64,000 nt of DNA from Macrophomina tecta. Lineage: Eukaryota > Ascomycota > Dothideomycetes > Botryosphaeriales > Botryosphaeriaceae. Shown here in pieces: positions 10,651 through 21,627 of this stretch. The notes beneath the pieces were generated by a model. The model did no database searches and was not told the origin of the DNA. It was given only the letters and a program-made list of their open reading frames with translations. The stretch spans positions 1,674,001-1,738,000 of the forward strand of contig JAKSGN010000007.1 in the NCBI GenBank assembly GCA_024180945.1. The letters run 5' to 3'. Position 1 is the first letter of the stretch, and every line of letters begins with the position of its first letter. Position numbers and translations under genes: made by a program.

Positions 10651-11232
10651 TGTCGCTGAATATTCTGGATTCTTGTAGTAGAGAAAGGGTGTTGGGGGGT
10701 TTGTGTGGCGCCAGAGTGCTGGAAAGGTCGAATAAAAAAAATTTATTCCACGTGGGTGTGTCGAAGAAGCGGCGGAATCTGGGGTAAGCTTCAGAATCCG
10801 GGGTAGATGGCGGCAACTCTGGGGGACAAGGTGGCTTCCGTCGGGATGCAGAGGGTCGGGTGACACTCTCTGCTTTGAGCTCCGATACCGTGCCGCGGGC
10901 CGCAAAACCTGATGAAGCCGCGGGTGAAAGGTACAGTATCATTGTGGCTGAGATTTGATGCGCAGAAGTGACGCTCTGGGGTCCCGAGTTTGATGTCATG
11001 CAGGGATGGCCATCGGAGCCCGGCAGTGCGTGCTCTCACCAAACCCAGTGATGGCATGCATGGTCCCAAAAACGTACAGACATCAAAGTAATGCCTATTT
11101 TCTATCAAATGAGACAGCAGGGGTCTTAACACTCCCTGGGTGAGGCTTCAGCCTCCCAGAGGGAAGGATATGTAAAACATACAACCGTAACTTCGAACCG
11201 TACCATGGGAAAGAATTAAACTATCTGAAATA
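10651..11232. promoter_or_regulatory. Promoter region of the MetE-like gene
   Basis: No gene inside. GGGGTA occurs at 10781-10786 and 10800-10805, both in a repeated context (GAATC then GGGGTA). The far end holds the 3' side of the OMT gene. Confidence 0.45.
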
Positions 11233-12756
11233 CTACTGCAGACGCGCCTCAATAGCACCGTAATTCGTCCCGTGAGCCGTGTACACCTTCACCAATTTCA
11301 TACCAGCAGCAGCGAGCAACTTCTCAAACTGCTTCTCCGTGCGCTCCGTCCCAGAAAACGTCATCATGGTGATGTCCGTCCAACAAGTCTCGGCTGCAGC
11401 GCCGATGGGGGGCACAACAAGCTCACAAATGACCAGCCGAGACCTTTCCTTGTCCATAGCCGCCGCCACATTCTTCAAAATCTTCACGCAATCCTCATCC
11501 GGCCAGTCATGGAGGACTCGCCTCAGATAGTAGATCAGCGCGCCTGCGACTCAAGAGTCAGTATTCACTCCGCTCACGTCACCTTACCTGAAAGATAAAA
11601 TATCACAAGAGACAGGACTCACCCTTCACTGGCACCCCCGCGAAAAAATCACACGCCCTCCCTTCCACTGCCCACTCGCCCTCCCCTGCATTCACACCCT
11701 CCACGACCTCCTTCCGATCCGAAAACACCATCTTCCCCCTCACAGCCTTGCACAAGCCCCTCACATGCCTCGTCACATGCCCCTTCCCGCCACCAATATC
11801 AACAAAGAGTACCGTCTCGTCATCCGTTTCAAACTGGGATAGCTCGCCCGCAAACGGATACGTCTCGACCGTCCATGCACTCGCCCGCGTGTGCGCCCCC
11901 ATCGCGTCGTCGAAGGCCCGCACCCGTGCCGGGAACTGTGACACGTGGGCCCAGAAATCCTTGCCGCCTGTGCGGTGCGCGTGGGTGTACGGGTTGCTGG
12001 TCGCGGAGGTAGGGTTCCTCCAGTTATGGGCAGAGAGGTGGGCGTGTAGATGGGTGTAGGCCGGACCGTGCTCGTCATTGCTGGCTGTTGTGAGCGCGTC
12101 TTTTGGTTGGTGATGGGTGGGGGGACGATGGGAAGAGTGAGGATAGAAAAGGGGAGGGATACGCACAGGATTTTGAGCGTCCCGGCCAGTTCGGGTTGTA
12201 GGTAGATTTTGGAGAAGGCTGTGTGCTGATATTCTTCTGGGCCAGCTTCGTGGAAGGGGCCGAGGGCCGTGGCGATGCGCATTAAGCGGACTTCGGTGGT
12301 CAGATAGGGTAGAGCAGCACGAGGCTTCACGCTTACCGAGGAGTTCTTTGTCGACGGAGAGACGTTTAGCCAGCTCAGCGGCGGTCATGCTGCTACCGTC
12401 TGAAGGGAGCGCGTTGAAGACGCCCATTTCGAGCAATGCGCGAACGGCGCCGGTGTAAGCTAGCTGGATAGGCGAATTCAGCGTCAGGGTCGTTCGGTTT
12501 GGTGTAGGGTGTTGGTGAAAGGGACGCTGACGTTCTCTCCGTGCTTGAAGACCATGCGAAATGGTCCTCCGACGGTTTGCATGAAACTGTGAGTCTGGCT
12601 CAGCAGCAATTCCTTCGCTTCCGCAATCTCCTCGGAAGACCCGCGGCTTTGGTGGCTGGCATTTCTCTTGAGCAAGTCAAGATAGTGCTGACCGGATGAA
12701 GAGATCAAGCGTAGAGCACGCTCTAGCTCGACGACTTCCGCTTGGCCTTCCTGCAT
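11233..12756 (-). CDS. SAM-dependent O-methyltransferase (fungal secondary-metabolite type)
   Basis: Five exons, 12756-12532, 12463-12337, 12290-12167, 12080-11623, 11543-11233, give 414 aa. The N-terminal part is a helical dimerisation segment with a winged-helix-like stretch (ALLEMGVFNAL ... LAKRLSVDKELL). SAM motif I is VDIGGGKGHV; the catalytic His is in LRRVLHDWPDED, as in plant and fungal small-molecule OMTs. It would methylate a phenolic or enolic hydroxyl of a pathway intermediate. The first donor is GTCAGC, unusual but needed for the frame. Its upstream region carries four GGGGTA/TACCCC hexamers. It lies head-to-tail with the VOC gene on the same strand. Confidence 0.88.
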
Positions 12757-13298
12757 AATTTACTCTTAGCAATGTTTGGGACGAAGAACAGAGATTCCAC
12801 ACGGAGAACAAGGTGTAGGAGAGATTTAATTAGGGGAATTTCGGTATATCTGTAGTAGTGCACGCTACCTCCACTGACTGAAGAGATGCAACCAAACTCA
12901 ATGTCGGGGTAGCGGATTACCCCCGGCAGTGTTGTCGTATGTCCTCCGTTGCAGGTACCCCAGCCTTTCGGAATAACCGGATACAGGGAGATACCCGGAC
13001 TGGGTTCCCCTCCGTCCCGTACCCCACAGGATTTCCATCGTGGCGTCCAGGAAATGTGGGGCAACGTGAAGCGAAAAATATGTCCGGCAGTTGTCATGAC
13101 GCAGTTGCCTGGACGTAATCACAAAGCAAGTCAGAGCAGTATTGCCGAGCTATCTTCTCCGGTTGTTCGTAGCACAAGTTCACATAGCAATCACTCTTCA
13201 GACCGGAAACTTGTATTTGGATGCAATTGAAATTGAACTTATCCAACGTTTTACCCGTCGAAGTCCTGTTTTCGAAATGACATGTATTGAACAGGTAT
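12757..13298. promoter_or_regulatory. OMT upstream region with four GGGGTA/TACCCC hexamers
   Basis: Copies at 12906-12911 (GGGGTA), 12918-12923, 12956-12961 and 13020-13025 (TACCCC) lie within 120 bp, 150-270 bp before the OMT start. The first two form an inverted pair. This density suggests a regulator binding site; the regulator is inferred, not shown. Confidence 0.4.
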
Positions 13299-13880
13299 TC
13301 AGCGCATTGTTCGAGGTCCGATATTAGGTCTGCGCTTGATGCTCGCCACAGCCTCGCCACTTTCCAGCCGCTCGATCAGAGCTTCAGGGTCAAAATCGAC
13401 GCCTATCGGGTTCTCCAGAAACTCTGAAGAGTTCATGAAATTCGTAGCTTCCTCAGCAGTATCGAAGTTGTCCACCTGCGTCTCCATCTCATTGCCATCA
13501 GGATCGGCGTAGTAGATACTCGTTGTTGGACCATGATTGATGCACCACGAAGGCAGTATGCCAAGAGCTCTTCGCTGACGGTAGGACGTCACCAGCTCTT
13601 CCAGAGTGTTGTAGGCGAAGGCTACGTGAGCAAGGCCGCCTCCGGTGATGGCGTCGCCTGTCTTGGGTGTTGTGCCGGGCCGGCCCGTGATGGCGACGCG
13701 GTGATGCTCGTCGTCATAAGTCATGAAACAGATGACCTCGTTCTCCCAGACTGCATGCGCACCGAGCGACGTTTTCCACCACTCCACCATGGATTTGAAG
13801 TTTTCGGGCGTGGTGCGGAGCACGATGTGACAAAACTTTGCGGGGCTCAGGACGCCCTTCTCTCGTCCGTTGGATGCCAT
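13299..13880 (-). CDS. VOC-fold protein, extradiol (biphenyl-2,3-diol 1,2-) dioxygenase-like
   Basis: Single exon, 193 aa. Vicinal-oxygen-chelate fold: FCHIVLRT near residue 18, GGGLAHVAFAY near residue 83, and YYADPDGNEMETQVD near residue 123 supply the His, His and Glu that bind the metal in type I extradiol dioxygenases and glyoxalases. Ring-opening of a catechol is the closest known activity, but many fungal members are uncharacterised and could be isomerases or lyases. The start at 13880 has the conserved reading LSPAKFCHIVLR soon after it. It is divergent from the PRISE-like gene (303 bp between starts). An FAH-family hydrolase nearby fits a meta-cleavage-like sequence. Confidence 0.87.
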   Translation of the reverse strand: MASNGREKGVLSPAKFCHIVLRTTPENFKSMVEWWKTSLGAHAVWENEVICFMTYDDEHHRVAITGRPGTTPKTGDAITGGGLAHVAFAYNTLEELVTSYRQRRALGILPSWCINHGPTTSIYYADPDGNEMETQVDNFDTAEEATNFMNSSEFLENPIGVDFDPEALIERLESGEAVASIKRRPNIGPRTMR

Positions 13881-14183
13881 GGCCAGGAGTTTGCTACTGG
13901 AATCCCTTCACTCAGCACATTATTCTCATATACCATCACTCGTAGTGTTTGAGTGTTGGCGGAACCAGTTATCATGCCGGCTCCGCGCTTTAGTGTGTGG
14001 GGCTGATTCCGGCGGAAGTTCCGTGCAATTTCCCCAGCCAAGCCCGAAGGGGTTCCGGCACGGTACCGCCACAGCAAGGATTGGAATTCGCGGCCAAGAG
14101 AGTAACAAGGGCAGTGTGCAGACTTTGAGGTTACTTATAAATCATTAAAATGACGGAAGCTGTCCCGAACATCGGAAGTAAGC
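13881..14183. promoter_or_regulatory. Bidirectional promoter of the VOC and PRISE-like genes
   Basis: 303 bp between two divergent start codons. It contains CCGGCGGAAGTTCCG and GTTCCGGCACGGTACC, CGG/CCG-rich sequences of the kind bound by Zn2Cys6 factors. No gene inside. Confidence 0.45.
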
Positions 14184-15526
14184 ATGGAGGAAAAGGTGGC
14201 TTTTGTGACCGGCTGCAATGGCGTGAGCGGAAATGCCATTGTGGAGCATCTCGTTCGCTGCTCGAAGAAGGAATGGTATGTCTACTTTCCATATTGGCAG
14301 TCCGGGAAGTTAATCGCTTGTGCAAGGTCCAAGATCATTGTTACTTCGAGAAGTCGTCCGCCACTTTTGTGGCCGGATCCTCGACTGGAATTCATCCCCA
14401 TTGACTTTTTAGATCCGGCCGAGGGCATTGTCGAACTCATCCGCAGCCATTGCAGATATGTTACACACGCCTTCTTCACCTCCTATGTTCATGTCGACAA
14501 CTTCTCCGAATTGAAGGAGAAAAATATCCCACTTTTCAAGAATTTTTTGGATGCCATTACCACGGTCTCGCCTAACCTGAAGCGCGTATGTCTACAAACA
14601 GGGACAAAGGTAAGGCGTATGCTTAGCTGATATTCACGTGCGCTCATTCCTGTAGCATTATGGCTGTCATCTTGGTCCGGTCGAAATCCCAGTGTGTGAA
14701 AGTCTACCGCGCTGCAAAGACAACGGAGATAATTTTTATTACGAGCAAGAGGACTACCTTGGACAAAAGCAAGTCGGAAGCCGATGGTATTACAACGTCA
14801 TACGACCGCATGCAATAGTCGGTTACGCTCCTCATGGTAGGTCATGACTCAACCTGACGCTACGGGCCTGACGTTGTGCGCTGCAGCAACCGGAATGTCC
14901 CAAGCTCTCACAGCAGCTATATATCTCCTTGTCTGTAAAGAGGATGGTGATCCGGGCGCGTTTCCAGGAAGCGCTTTCATCTTCGATCATTTTGATGATT
15001 GCTCATATGCGCCCAGCCTTGCCGATCTCTCCGTTTGGGCATCAACTCAAGAGCACTGCGCCAACGAGGACTTCGTTCACTGCAACGGTGATGTGTACAT
15101 GTTTCGATACTTTTGGCCTCGTCTGGCTGCTTATTTCGGCGTGAAGGTAGCTGAAAATGCAAGATTGGCTGAGCGGTATTAACGAGTTTCCAGGCTCCTG
15201 ACTCAACGTTTCCAAAGAGCGGAAATGTTCGGAATGGACATGCGAGCGAGATATCCATGGTGGAATGGGCTTCGAACAAGAGGCATATATGGGAGCGTAT
15301 CTGCCGTAAGTACGGCGGCAAAGTTGAAGCATTTGATTGGGGCACATGGGCGTTCTTCGATTGGTCGCTTGGCAAGACGTGGGTGACTGTTGCGTCAACT
15401 GCAAAGGCACGGAAACTCGGCTGGACCCGCATAGACAACTCATATGACGCATGGATTGATACGTTCCGGTCATTCGCAAATGCTGGGATATTGCCTCAAC
15501 GGTCTGCGGTCCTGGAGGAGGAGTAG
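14184..15526 (+). CDS. PRISE-like short-chain reductase (NAD(P)-binding, progesterone 5-beta-reductase/iridoid synthase-like)
   Basis: Five exons, 14184-14275, 14327-14609, 14656-14836, 14887-15146, 15194-15526, give 382 aa. Seen: KVAFVTGCNGVSG, the nucleotide-binding Gly motif; VTHAFFTSYV; KRVCLQTGTKHYG; YYNVIRPHAIVGYAPHATGMS, the stretch with the catalytic Tyr-like position; and the C-terminal YDAWIDTFRSF. These are marks of the PRISE family, which reduces enones in plants and bacteria and is common in fungal pathway clusters. Intron boundaries are all GT-AG and phase-consistent. The first ATG at 14150 is out of frame, so 14184 is preferred. Probably acts on an alpha,beta-unsaturated carbonyl of the pathway. 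Confidence 0.88.
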
Positions 15527-15809
15527 AAGATAAGCAACTAGTATTTCGTTTTACAACCAGACCGGTATATGGTGTTCCAGACAATTAACGCTCCAAACTT
15601 AAACCCTGCCTTATGCACTTGTACGGGTTGAGCGCGGTGCCGGGCCTCCCCAGAATCCGGATGCTGTTGATCCCTGTCAAACGCAGATCATGGCCAAGTT
15701 TTGCGGGGTACAGCTGCCGTTAAGTCACGACCACTCCGCACTTGTGGATTGTCTTTCCAGTTTCCCACTCCGTCGTTGAGCAGGTTTGCGACCACCAGAG
15801 TCCTCCGGT

Positions 15810-18800
15810 ATGATATTCTGTACGTACTGCGGTCGAGGTTTCAGCCGCAGCGAGCATGTGCAGCGCCATGTGCTCACCCGTCAGTGCACAGTATTTCCCA
15901 ACGACGGCGGTCTGCTGACAGTTTGTATAGACACTAAAGTGCGCCCATTTGAGTGTAGCATTTGCCATTTGACCTTCACACGGCGGTATGTCTATAGAGG
16001 TCTGATTTTGAGAAAATACTCTCTGCTCACAAAGATGCCAGAGAGCTTGTTCAGAAGCATTATCGAAGCCATGGAGACGAAGTTGTGGCAGAGAAGCTGA
16101 GCGAGGCCAATGCGTCCGCTGCAGGAAGACCGCGCACTGCTGTCGCGTGTATGAACTGCGCTAGGTCCAAAACCAAATGCGACCATAAATATCCTTGCAA
16201 TCGCTGCCAATCAAAAGGACTTCAATGTATTTCCCGCAAGGCTCTTCGATCCACCTCTTCCGGACTACAAGACCTTCCCGCACTCGACGGAAACTCAACA
16301 TCGCCTCAGATTGACCCATCTCTAATGGATACAGACCTATCTCAGGCAACAGAGCACCAGATCCGGAGTGATGTGGTAGTATCTCCTGCGGAGTCAGACG
16401 CTGCATCGACTAGCCCGCCATCCGGTCAACAGGAGAACGATCACACAGCCGGCCGTGGTTCTGAACCTTCCCATGAGCCGATCTCGGACAATCTTGGAAC
16501 TCCTGCTATACTTGATCCGGGCATTTTCGGCCCGGATGACGCGTCTGTCGATTGGTCTAAGATTTTCAGCCCCTCCCAATGGCAAGGAGCAGCCTCCTTG
16601 TCCTCCGGTATCAATTTGGATGCCTTCAAGACGCCGCGCGTTCAAACTCCCGGTCTATTGAACCATTTGTCCCCGCATATAATGTGCCAAACTCCGGATT
16701 TTGACCGACAGATTACCTATTTTCCAATGCAAGCGAGTGCTGATGAATCAGTTCTCTTCAGCGCACTGGATCATCGTTCCCCATTGTCAGTCGACATTAG
16801 CTTTGGCGAAACCAGCCAAGGAGACGAGAACTCGGACAATAAGAAGCCAAGGGACTGGGAGTTCTGGACACTCGCGCAGTGCTTGCCTTTCCCTACTGCG
16901 ATACCGGTCCGGCGAGACAAGGAAAACATCAGCCTGTTTGCAGAAAATTGTAGACGCTGGAGCGCGGGGGATTTTTACGTCCAAAGTACTACAACGGGCT
17001 CAGTTGAAATTGCGCGGCTTACTGAGAGCACCAGAGAGCGCGTGTCGGCTATCGTCCAGGGCGTCTTCCATACCGCTTCAGAAACTCATGGCATTCGCAG
17101 TGGTCCGAACGAGCTGGAATTCCTTCCACTGCCACCAACGGATGCGTTGTACGCCTTTCTCATGAACTACATCCACCACTGTGACCCTTACTATCCCTTC
17201 GTGCCGAAGAAATACTTCAATCCGAACCAGTTGGTCTCGACAGGCAGTGTCAGAGGGGCTACTTTACTCCTGCTTCTCATGATTGGGTTTGGGGCTCTGA
17301 TGGATCCAGCGCCATATTCCCGTCAGATTGTCTGTGGCCTCATGGAGATCTGCCGGCTCTCGCACATGGAGAGAACGAACAAATATGCTGCTGTGGTGAA
17401 TGAGCCCGCGATCACCGTTCAGTGCGGGCTCTTATATACCTTACAAGCTGCGTGGAGCGGAGAAAAATGGCAGATGGATATTGCAGTGGGTCATCGTCAT
17501 ATGTATCTTACGGTAAACAACATCTTCCGGGCTCGTTATCAACTTTTGACTGGCCTGGCTGACTTCTGAAACTTAGATTCTGCGCAATATCCATTTCTTC
17601 AGCGCTGTCGAAGCTCCATGGCACAACACCGATGATGAACGTAGCATTGAGCAGCTGTGGTTAGAGTGGACAGACCACGAAACAAGATCAAGGTTTGAAA
17701 CTCCCCGTCTATATTTGTTAAGAATACTCACATTCCCTGCCTAGATTGATTTACACGTGGGTAATTGTCGACCAAGAGCTAAGCCTGTTCTACGACACTC
17801 CACCTCTACTGTCCATCACCGAACTTGAAGGCGCCGTTCCTGACGACGAGTCCCTGTGGCTCGCACCCAACGCCTCGTCCTGGCAACAAGCCCTCAACCC
17901 ATCCTCCAACTCCTCCCCCTCCGCCACCATCGCCGCGTTATGCGCCCGCCCGCGCACCTCCCTCCGCGACCTCTTCCACCTCCTGGCCACCAACGACACC
18001 AGCCGCGCCGACACGGCGCACTTGACCGCACTCCATCTCCGCCTCCTCCTCTACCCGCTCCACGCCCTCGTCAGCAGCTTCCACCAATCGCTCGCCCTAT
18101 CCGCCTCCACATGCACGGCGCACCACCACCACCACCACCCCCCCAAGCTGCACAAAACCATGACCCAAATGTCGACCATGCTCCAACACGCGGAGATCAA
18201 ATCGCTCCTGGACCGCTGGCATGGCCTCTCGAACACGCACGCGGCCACATGTGCCGACCGCGCCCTCACGCACTCCAACCTGGTCCTCTACCACCTCATA
18301 ACGCTCAACCTCTTCACCTCCTTCAAGGAAATCGAAGCGCACGCGCGGCACCGCGCCGCGGCTTCGACGGCGACGACGACGACGCACCCGCGCGACGCGT
18401 GGCTCTGCGAGCCCGAAGAGCTGCTCGCGCACTGCGGGCAGGCGCTGCGGCTCCTCCGCGCAATGGACCCGGCCAAGCGCCCCGTCTGGTGGGCGGCCGC
18501 GGCGTACCGCGCGACGCTCGTGCTGTGGGCGTACAGCGACGCCGAGGCGCGGCGCGGAGGAGGAGGAGGAGGAGGAGGAGGAGGAGGCGGGCGCGACGGC
18601 GCGGCGACGGCGGTGGCCGTCGATGCGCTGACGATGGAGGACGCGCGCGTGCAGGCGTTTGTGCAGCACAGGCGGGGCAGGGCGGTGTTGACGAAGAGGG
18701 GGGAGGGTGGAGGGGCGGTGGCGGTGGAGGTTGGGGATGCGGAGGGGGTGTTGGGGGTGGGGCTGGAGGTGCTGGAGGCGATGGGGCCGATGCGGTGTTT

Positions 18801-18870
18801 GGTATGGGAGGGGGTGAGGCGGAAGGTCAGGGTCTTCAGGGGGAGGGTTTACGGTGGTGGTGATGGGTGA
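15810..18870 (+). CDS. Transcription factor with two C2H2 fingers, a Zn2Cys6 cluster and a fungal-specific domain
   Basis: Five exons, 15810-15879, 15931-15985, 16042-17512, 17577-17692, 17745-18870, give 945 aa. Splicing assembles two perfect C2H2 fingers (Cys4, Cys7, His20, His24; Cys32, Cys35, His48, His52), both interrupted by introns, then a perfect Zn2Cys6 cluster at 78-104 (C-x2-C-x6-C-x5-C-x2-C-x6-C). The fungal transcription-factor domain is seen around NYIHHCDPYYPF. The C-terminal exon has a His run near HHHHHHPP and a Gly run (GGA repeat, ~18556-18590). Dual-type factors of this kind often control neighbouring metabolite genes. It lies inside the enzyme block and its own promoter has a GGGGTA (15705-15710). 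Nuclear DNA-binding regulator, very likely; its targets are inferred. Confidence 0.88.
18556..18590 (+). repeat. GGA trinucleotide repeat encoding poly-Gly
   Basis: In-frame GGA repeat in the last exon of the transcription factor, giving about 11-13 consecutive glycines between the regulatory domain and the C-terminus. Confidence 0.85.
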
Positions 18871-19064
18871 GCTGGTGGATGGGCATTTTTTTGTGTGTTT
18901 GGGCCGGGATGGCGAAAAGGGCGCAACGTGTAAGAGGCAAGTTGGCAGGGCCAGGGTAGAGGTCTCCAGCTGAGCCTTCGAATGCCTCTCCTCAGTAGTC
19001 TTTATCTATTGCGCAGGTTCCAGGCTGTCGGACTCCTCCCGCCCACAGCCGCGAGCGCTCTGCC

Positions 19065-20052
19065 TCAAAACCCAGTCAGCTTGTTCTCAATCGCCCCAAT
19101 GCCGCCAATCTCCACCCTCACCACATCGCCCTTCCGCAACCACGGCGGCGGCACCCGCCTACTCGCAATCCCGCTCGGCGTCCCCGTCATCACGACCGTT
19201 CCCTTCCTGAGCGTGCACCCCTTGGACAAAAACTCGACGATCTCTCGGGGCCCAAACACCATATCGCCGGTGCTGGTGCGCTGCCGTTCCTCGCCATTCA
19301 CCAGCGTCACGAGCTCCAGATTCTTCGGGTCCGTCGCGTGCGCCGCGCGAATGGTGGGACCGATAGGCGCGAAGCCATCGAAGCCTTTGGCGTAGCAGTA
19401 CTGGCCGCCGGAGTGCGGCGGCCTCTGCCAGTGGCGCGAGGAGAGGTCGTTGCCCGCGGTGTAGCCGAGGATGTAGGCGTCGGCGTCGGCGGCGGGAATA
19501 TTTTTGGCGTCGCGGGAGATGACGAAGCAGAGTTCACCCTGCGAGTGGCGTCAGTTCCAGGTACGTGGTGGCCGGGTGATTGGACGAGGGAGAGGTACCT
19601 CGTAGTCCATGAGGTGGGCGTGGGGCGGGACGGTGATTTCGTCGTAGGGGCCGGCGAGGGCGTCGGCGGGTTTGAGGAAGAGAACCGGGCTGGGGGGGAC
19701 TTCGTTCTTGGAGGAGTTAGCGGGGGCTGGAGGGGCAAGGGGCGTGGGAGGTTGCCTTCGTCTCGATGATGTGCGCTAGGTAGTTCAATCCGACGCAGAA
19801 GAAGAGAGGCGTGCTCGCCAGGGGAGAGAGTACCTGGCAAAGCTGTCAGGAACTGGTGGGCTGGGGTGTTGCTGCGCTGACCTCCTTCACGATGGCCTTC
19901 TCGGATGTAGCTGTCAAGTCGCCTTCAAGCGGATGCCCTTTGAGAACCGCAGCAGAAGCACCAATGAGGTTGTTGAGGGACTCATCCGGGACGTCTCCGT
20001 AAAGGACTCTGCCACTGTGATCCTTGAAGCGGATCAAATTGATGAAGGACAT
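19065..20052 (-). CDS. Fumarylacetoacetate hydrolase (FAH) family protein
   Basis: Four exons, 20052-19882, 19833-19756, 19706-19599, 19538-19065, give 276 aa. Seen: FFCVGLNYLAHIIETK, VPPSPVLFLKPADAL, HLMDYEGELCFVI and LGYTAGNDLSSRHWQ, the metal site of FAH-fold hydrolases and decarboxylases (Glu, Glu, Asp), and VVMTGTPSGIA near the end. Family enzymes cut C-C bonds of diketo acids from aromatic ring cleavage or decarboxylate oxaloacetate. Intron 2 has a GC rather than GT donor (AAG then GCAACC) and is only 49 nt; no other join restores NYLAHIIETKNEVPPSP. It is convergent with the transcription factor (194 bp apart). With the VOC gene it suggests degradation of a ring-cleaved intermediate. 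Confidence 0.88.
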
Positions 20053-21627
20053 GATGTACGGAGCGAGAATTTCAGCACGCAAGTTGTCGGATAATGCTGC
20101 GCATGCAACGCCGATATACACTACGGCTGACAGCTACTTAAACACGGAGACGAATCTGTTTCAGCACTGCACAATCTCGCCTCACGATTGCATTCGCTCC
20201 GGCGGAGACGCGGGTGCGAGGCAGAGCGTTGTGTTCCTGTCGGCAACCCCATCGGCTGGCATCGGCGACGCTCCGAACGCTGTTGGTCGCGTTCGGCTCC
20301 CGCAACCTGGAGCTGTAAGTAAAAGAGGCTTTGATTGCACGCGCTTCCGAATGAGTGCAAAATGTGCTGTCATGGTTTTGTGCGTGTACAAATAAGAAAA
20401 CCCACCTCGAAAAAATGGGTACATATATACTAATATTTACATTTATGTATATATATGTATATATAGTTGTGAGCATGCTGGAATTAGAATGTCCAATTTA
20501 GTCACCTGCGACTCGCAAAGCCATGAAGCGTTCTTTTTGAACCTTACAGGACGAAGAATAGCAGCAAGCTGGACAGGGAAATCTGCCAAGAGCAGGAATG
20601 TCATTGGACAGGCAATGCAAACGAGATGGTGAAGGTTGACCGAGGCTGAGAGACTAATTGCGAAAAGCATGAAGGGCCGTCAGATCAGCGTATCCAGCGC
20701 GCTAGCCTGGTTGGCATAGTTTAAAATTTCGCACACAATGGTTGGCTTTCGCTCACTAGTAGCTGCCGGGGAGAGTATGGCGTGGCAGAGCGGCGGTAGG
20801 GTCTGCACAAGCCGTCGTCACTAAGGTCTGCTGTCTCCGCATCCGCGAGACTGAGTCACTCCTAAGAGGGCAGGACGAGCACCCTTGACGTCATCCTATA
20901 GCGCGTGCTTGGTGAGTGCGTGCCCTTCGCTGGGAATGCAGGTGTAGTAGTTGCCCGGGGTGCAATTCCTTCTGGCGGGCTCTTGCGCTCGGCATGCGAT
21001 GTGTAGAGCCTGGAGCTGGATCAGTAATCCGGGAATGAGAGGCCGTGGAAGGGTTTCCGCCACGCCCTCGGCATGGACAGCAGAAGTATCGGCCGGTGCA
21101 AATGCCAGCGGGGGGCCGGGGGTTGTGCGGGTTGCAACGCCACTTTCCAGCCTGCCGAACCCCGGGCCAGTCCGAGTTGCCGAGCGGACATGCCGCTACC
21201 TAGGGCCGAAGACGAACTCTGCTGCTGGACCGAGTCGAGGAGCGAGGAGCCCCCAATCTACCTGGAGGCGGAGTAGGCCAGGACGCCAAAGGACGGGCCC
21301 AACTGACTACAGAATTTCAAAACAAGCATGTGGGGCGTGCGGTGCAGGACGCGTATGCCGTATACCGGGCGGACTCGCGTAGCTTCGGAAAAGCCGCCAT
21401 GGGCCTACAAAGATGGTGCTTCCCCCACAGCCTGCAGTCAGTCTGCTCTGGACAAGCGTGGTCCAAAGCTGGCTGACGACGCGCCAGCAACCGACGCCGC
21501 GACGGCACAGGCAAGCTGCCGTCCGGGCACTCGCGAACACTTACTTCTTTCGGCCGAGAGTGCTCTGCATCCCGCATCTTGCAATTGCGAAGGCCAGCCG
21601 CCGCGGCTAGCACTCTTCACCTTCCGA
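20053..21627. other. Gene-free stretch with AT microsatellite
   Basis: Contains the FAH promoter, a TATATG/TATATA-rich stretch at about 20423-20466 and, further right, GC-rich DNA with open frames lacking any family signal. The right end is the promoter of the class V PLP gene. Confidence 0.45.

Noticed and set aside
17856..18863. Second plus-strand frame overlapping the transcription factor C-terminus
   Set aside because: Dense in Pro, Arg and Gly as expected of an off-frame GC-rich reading. The chosen frame continues the regulator.
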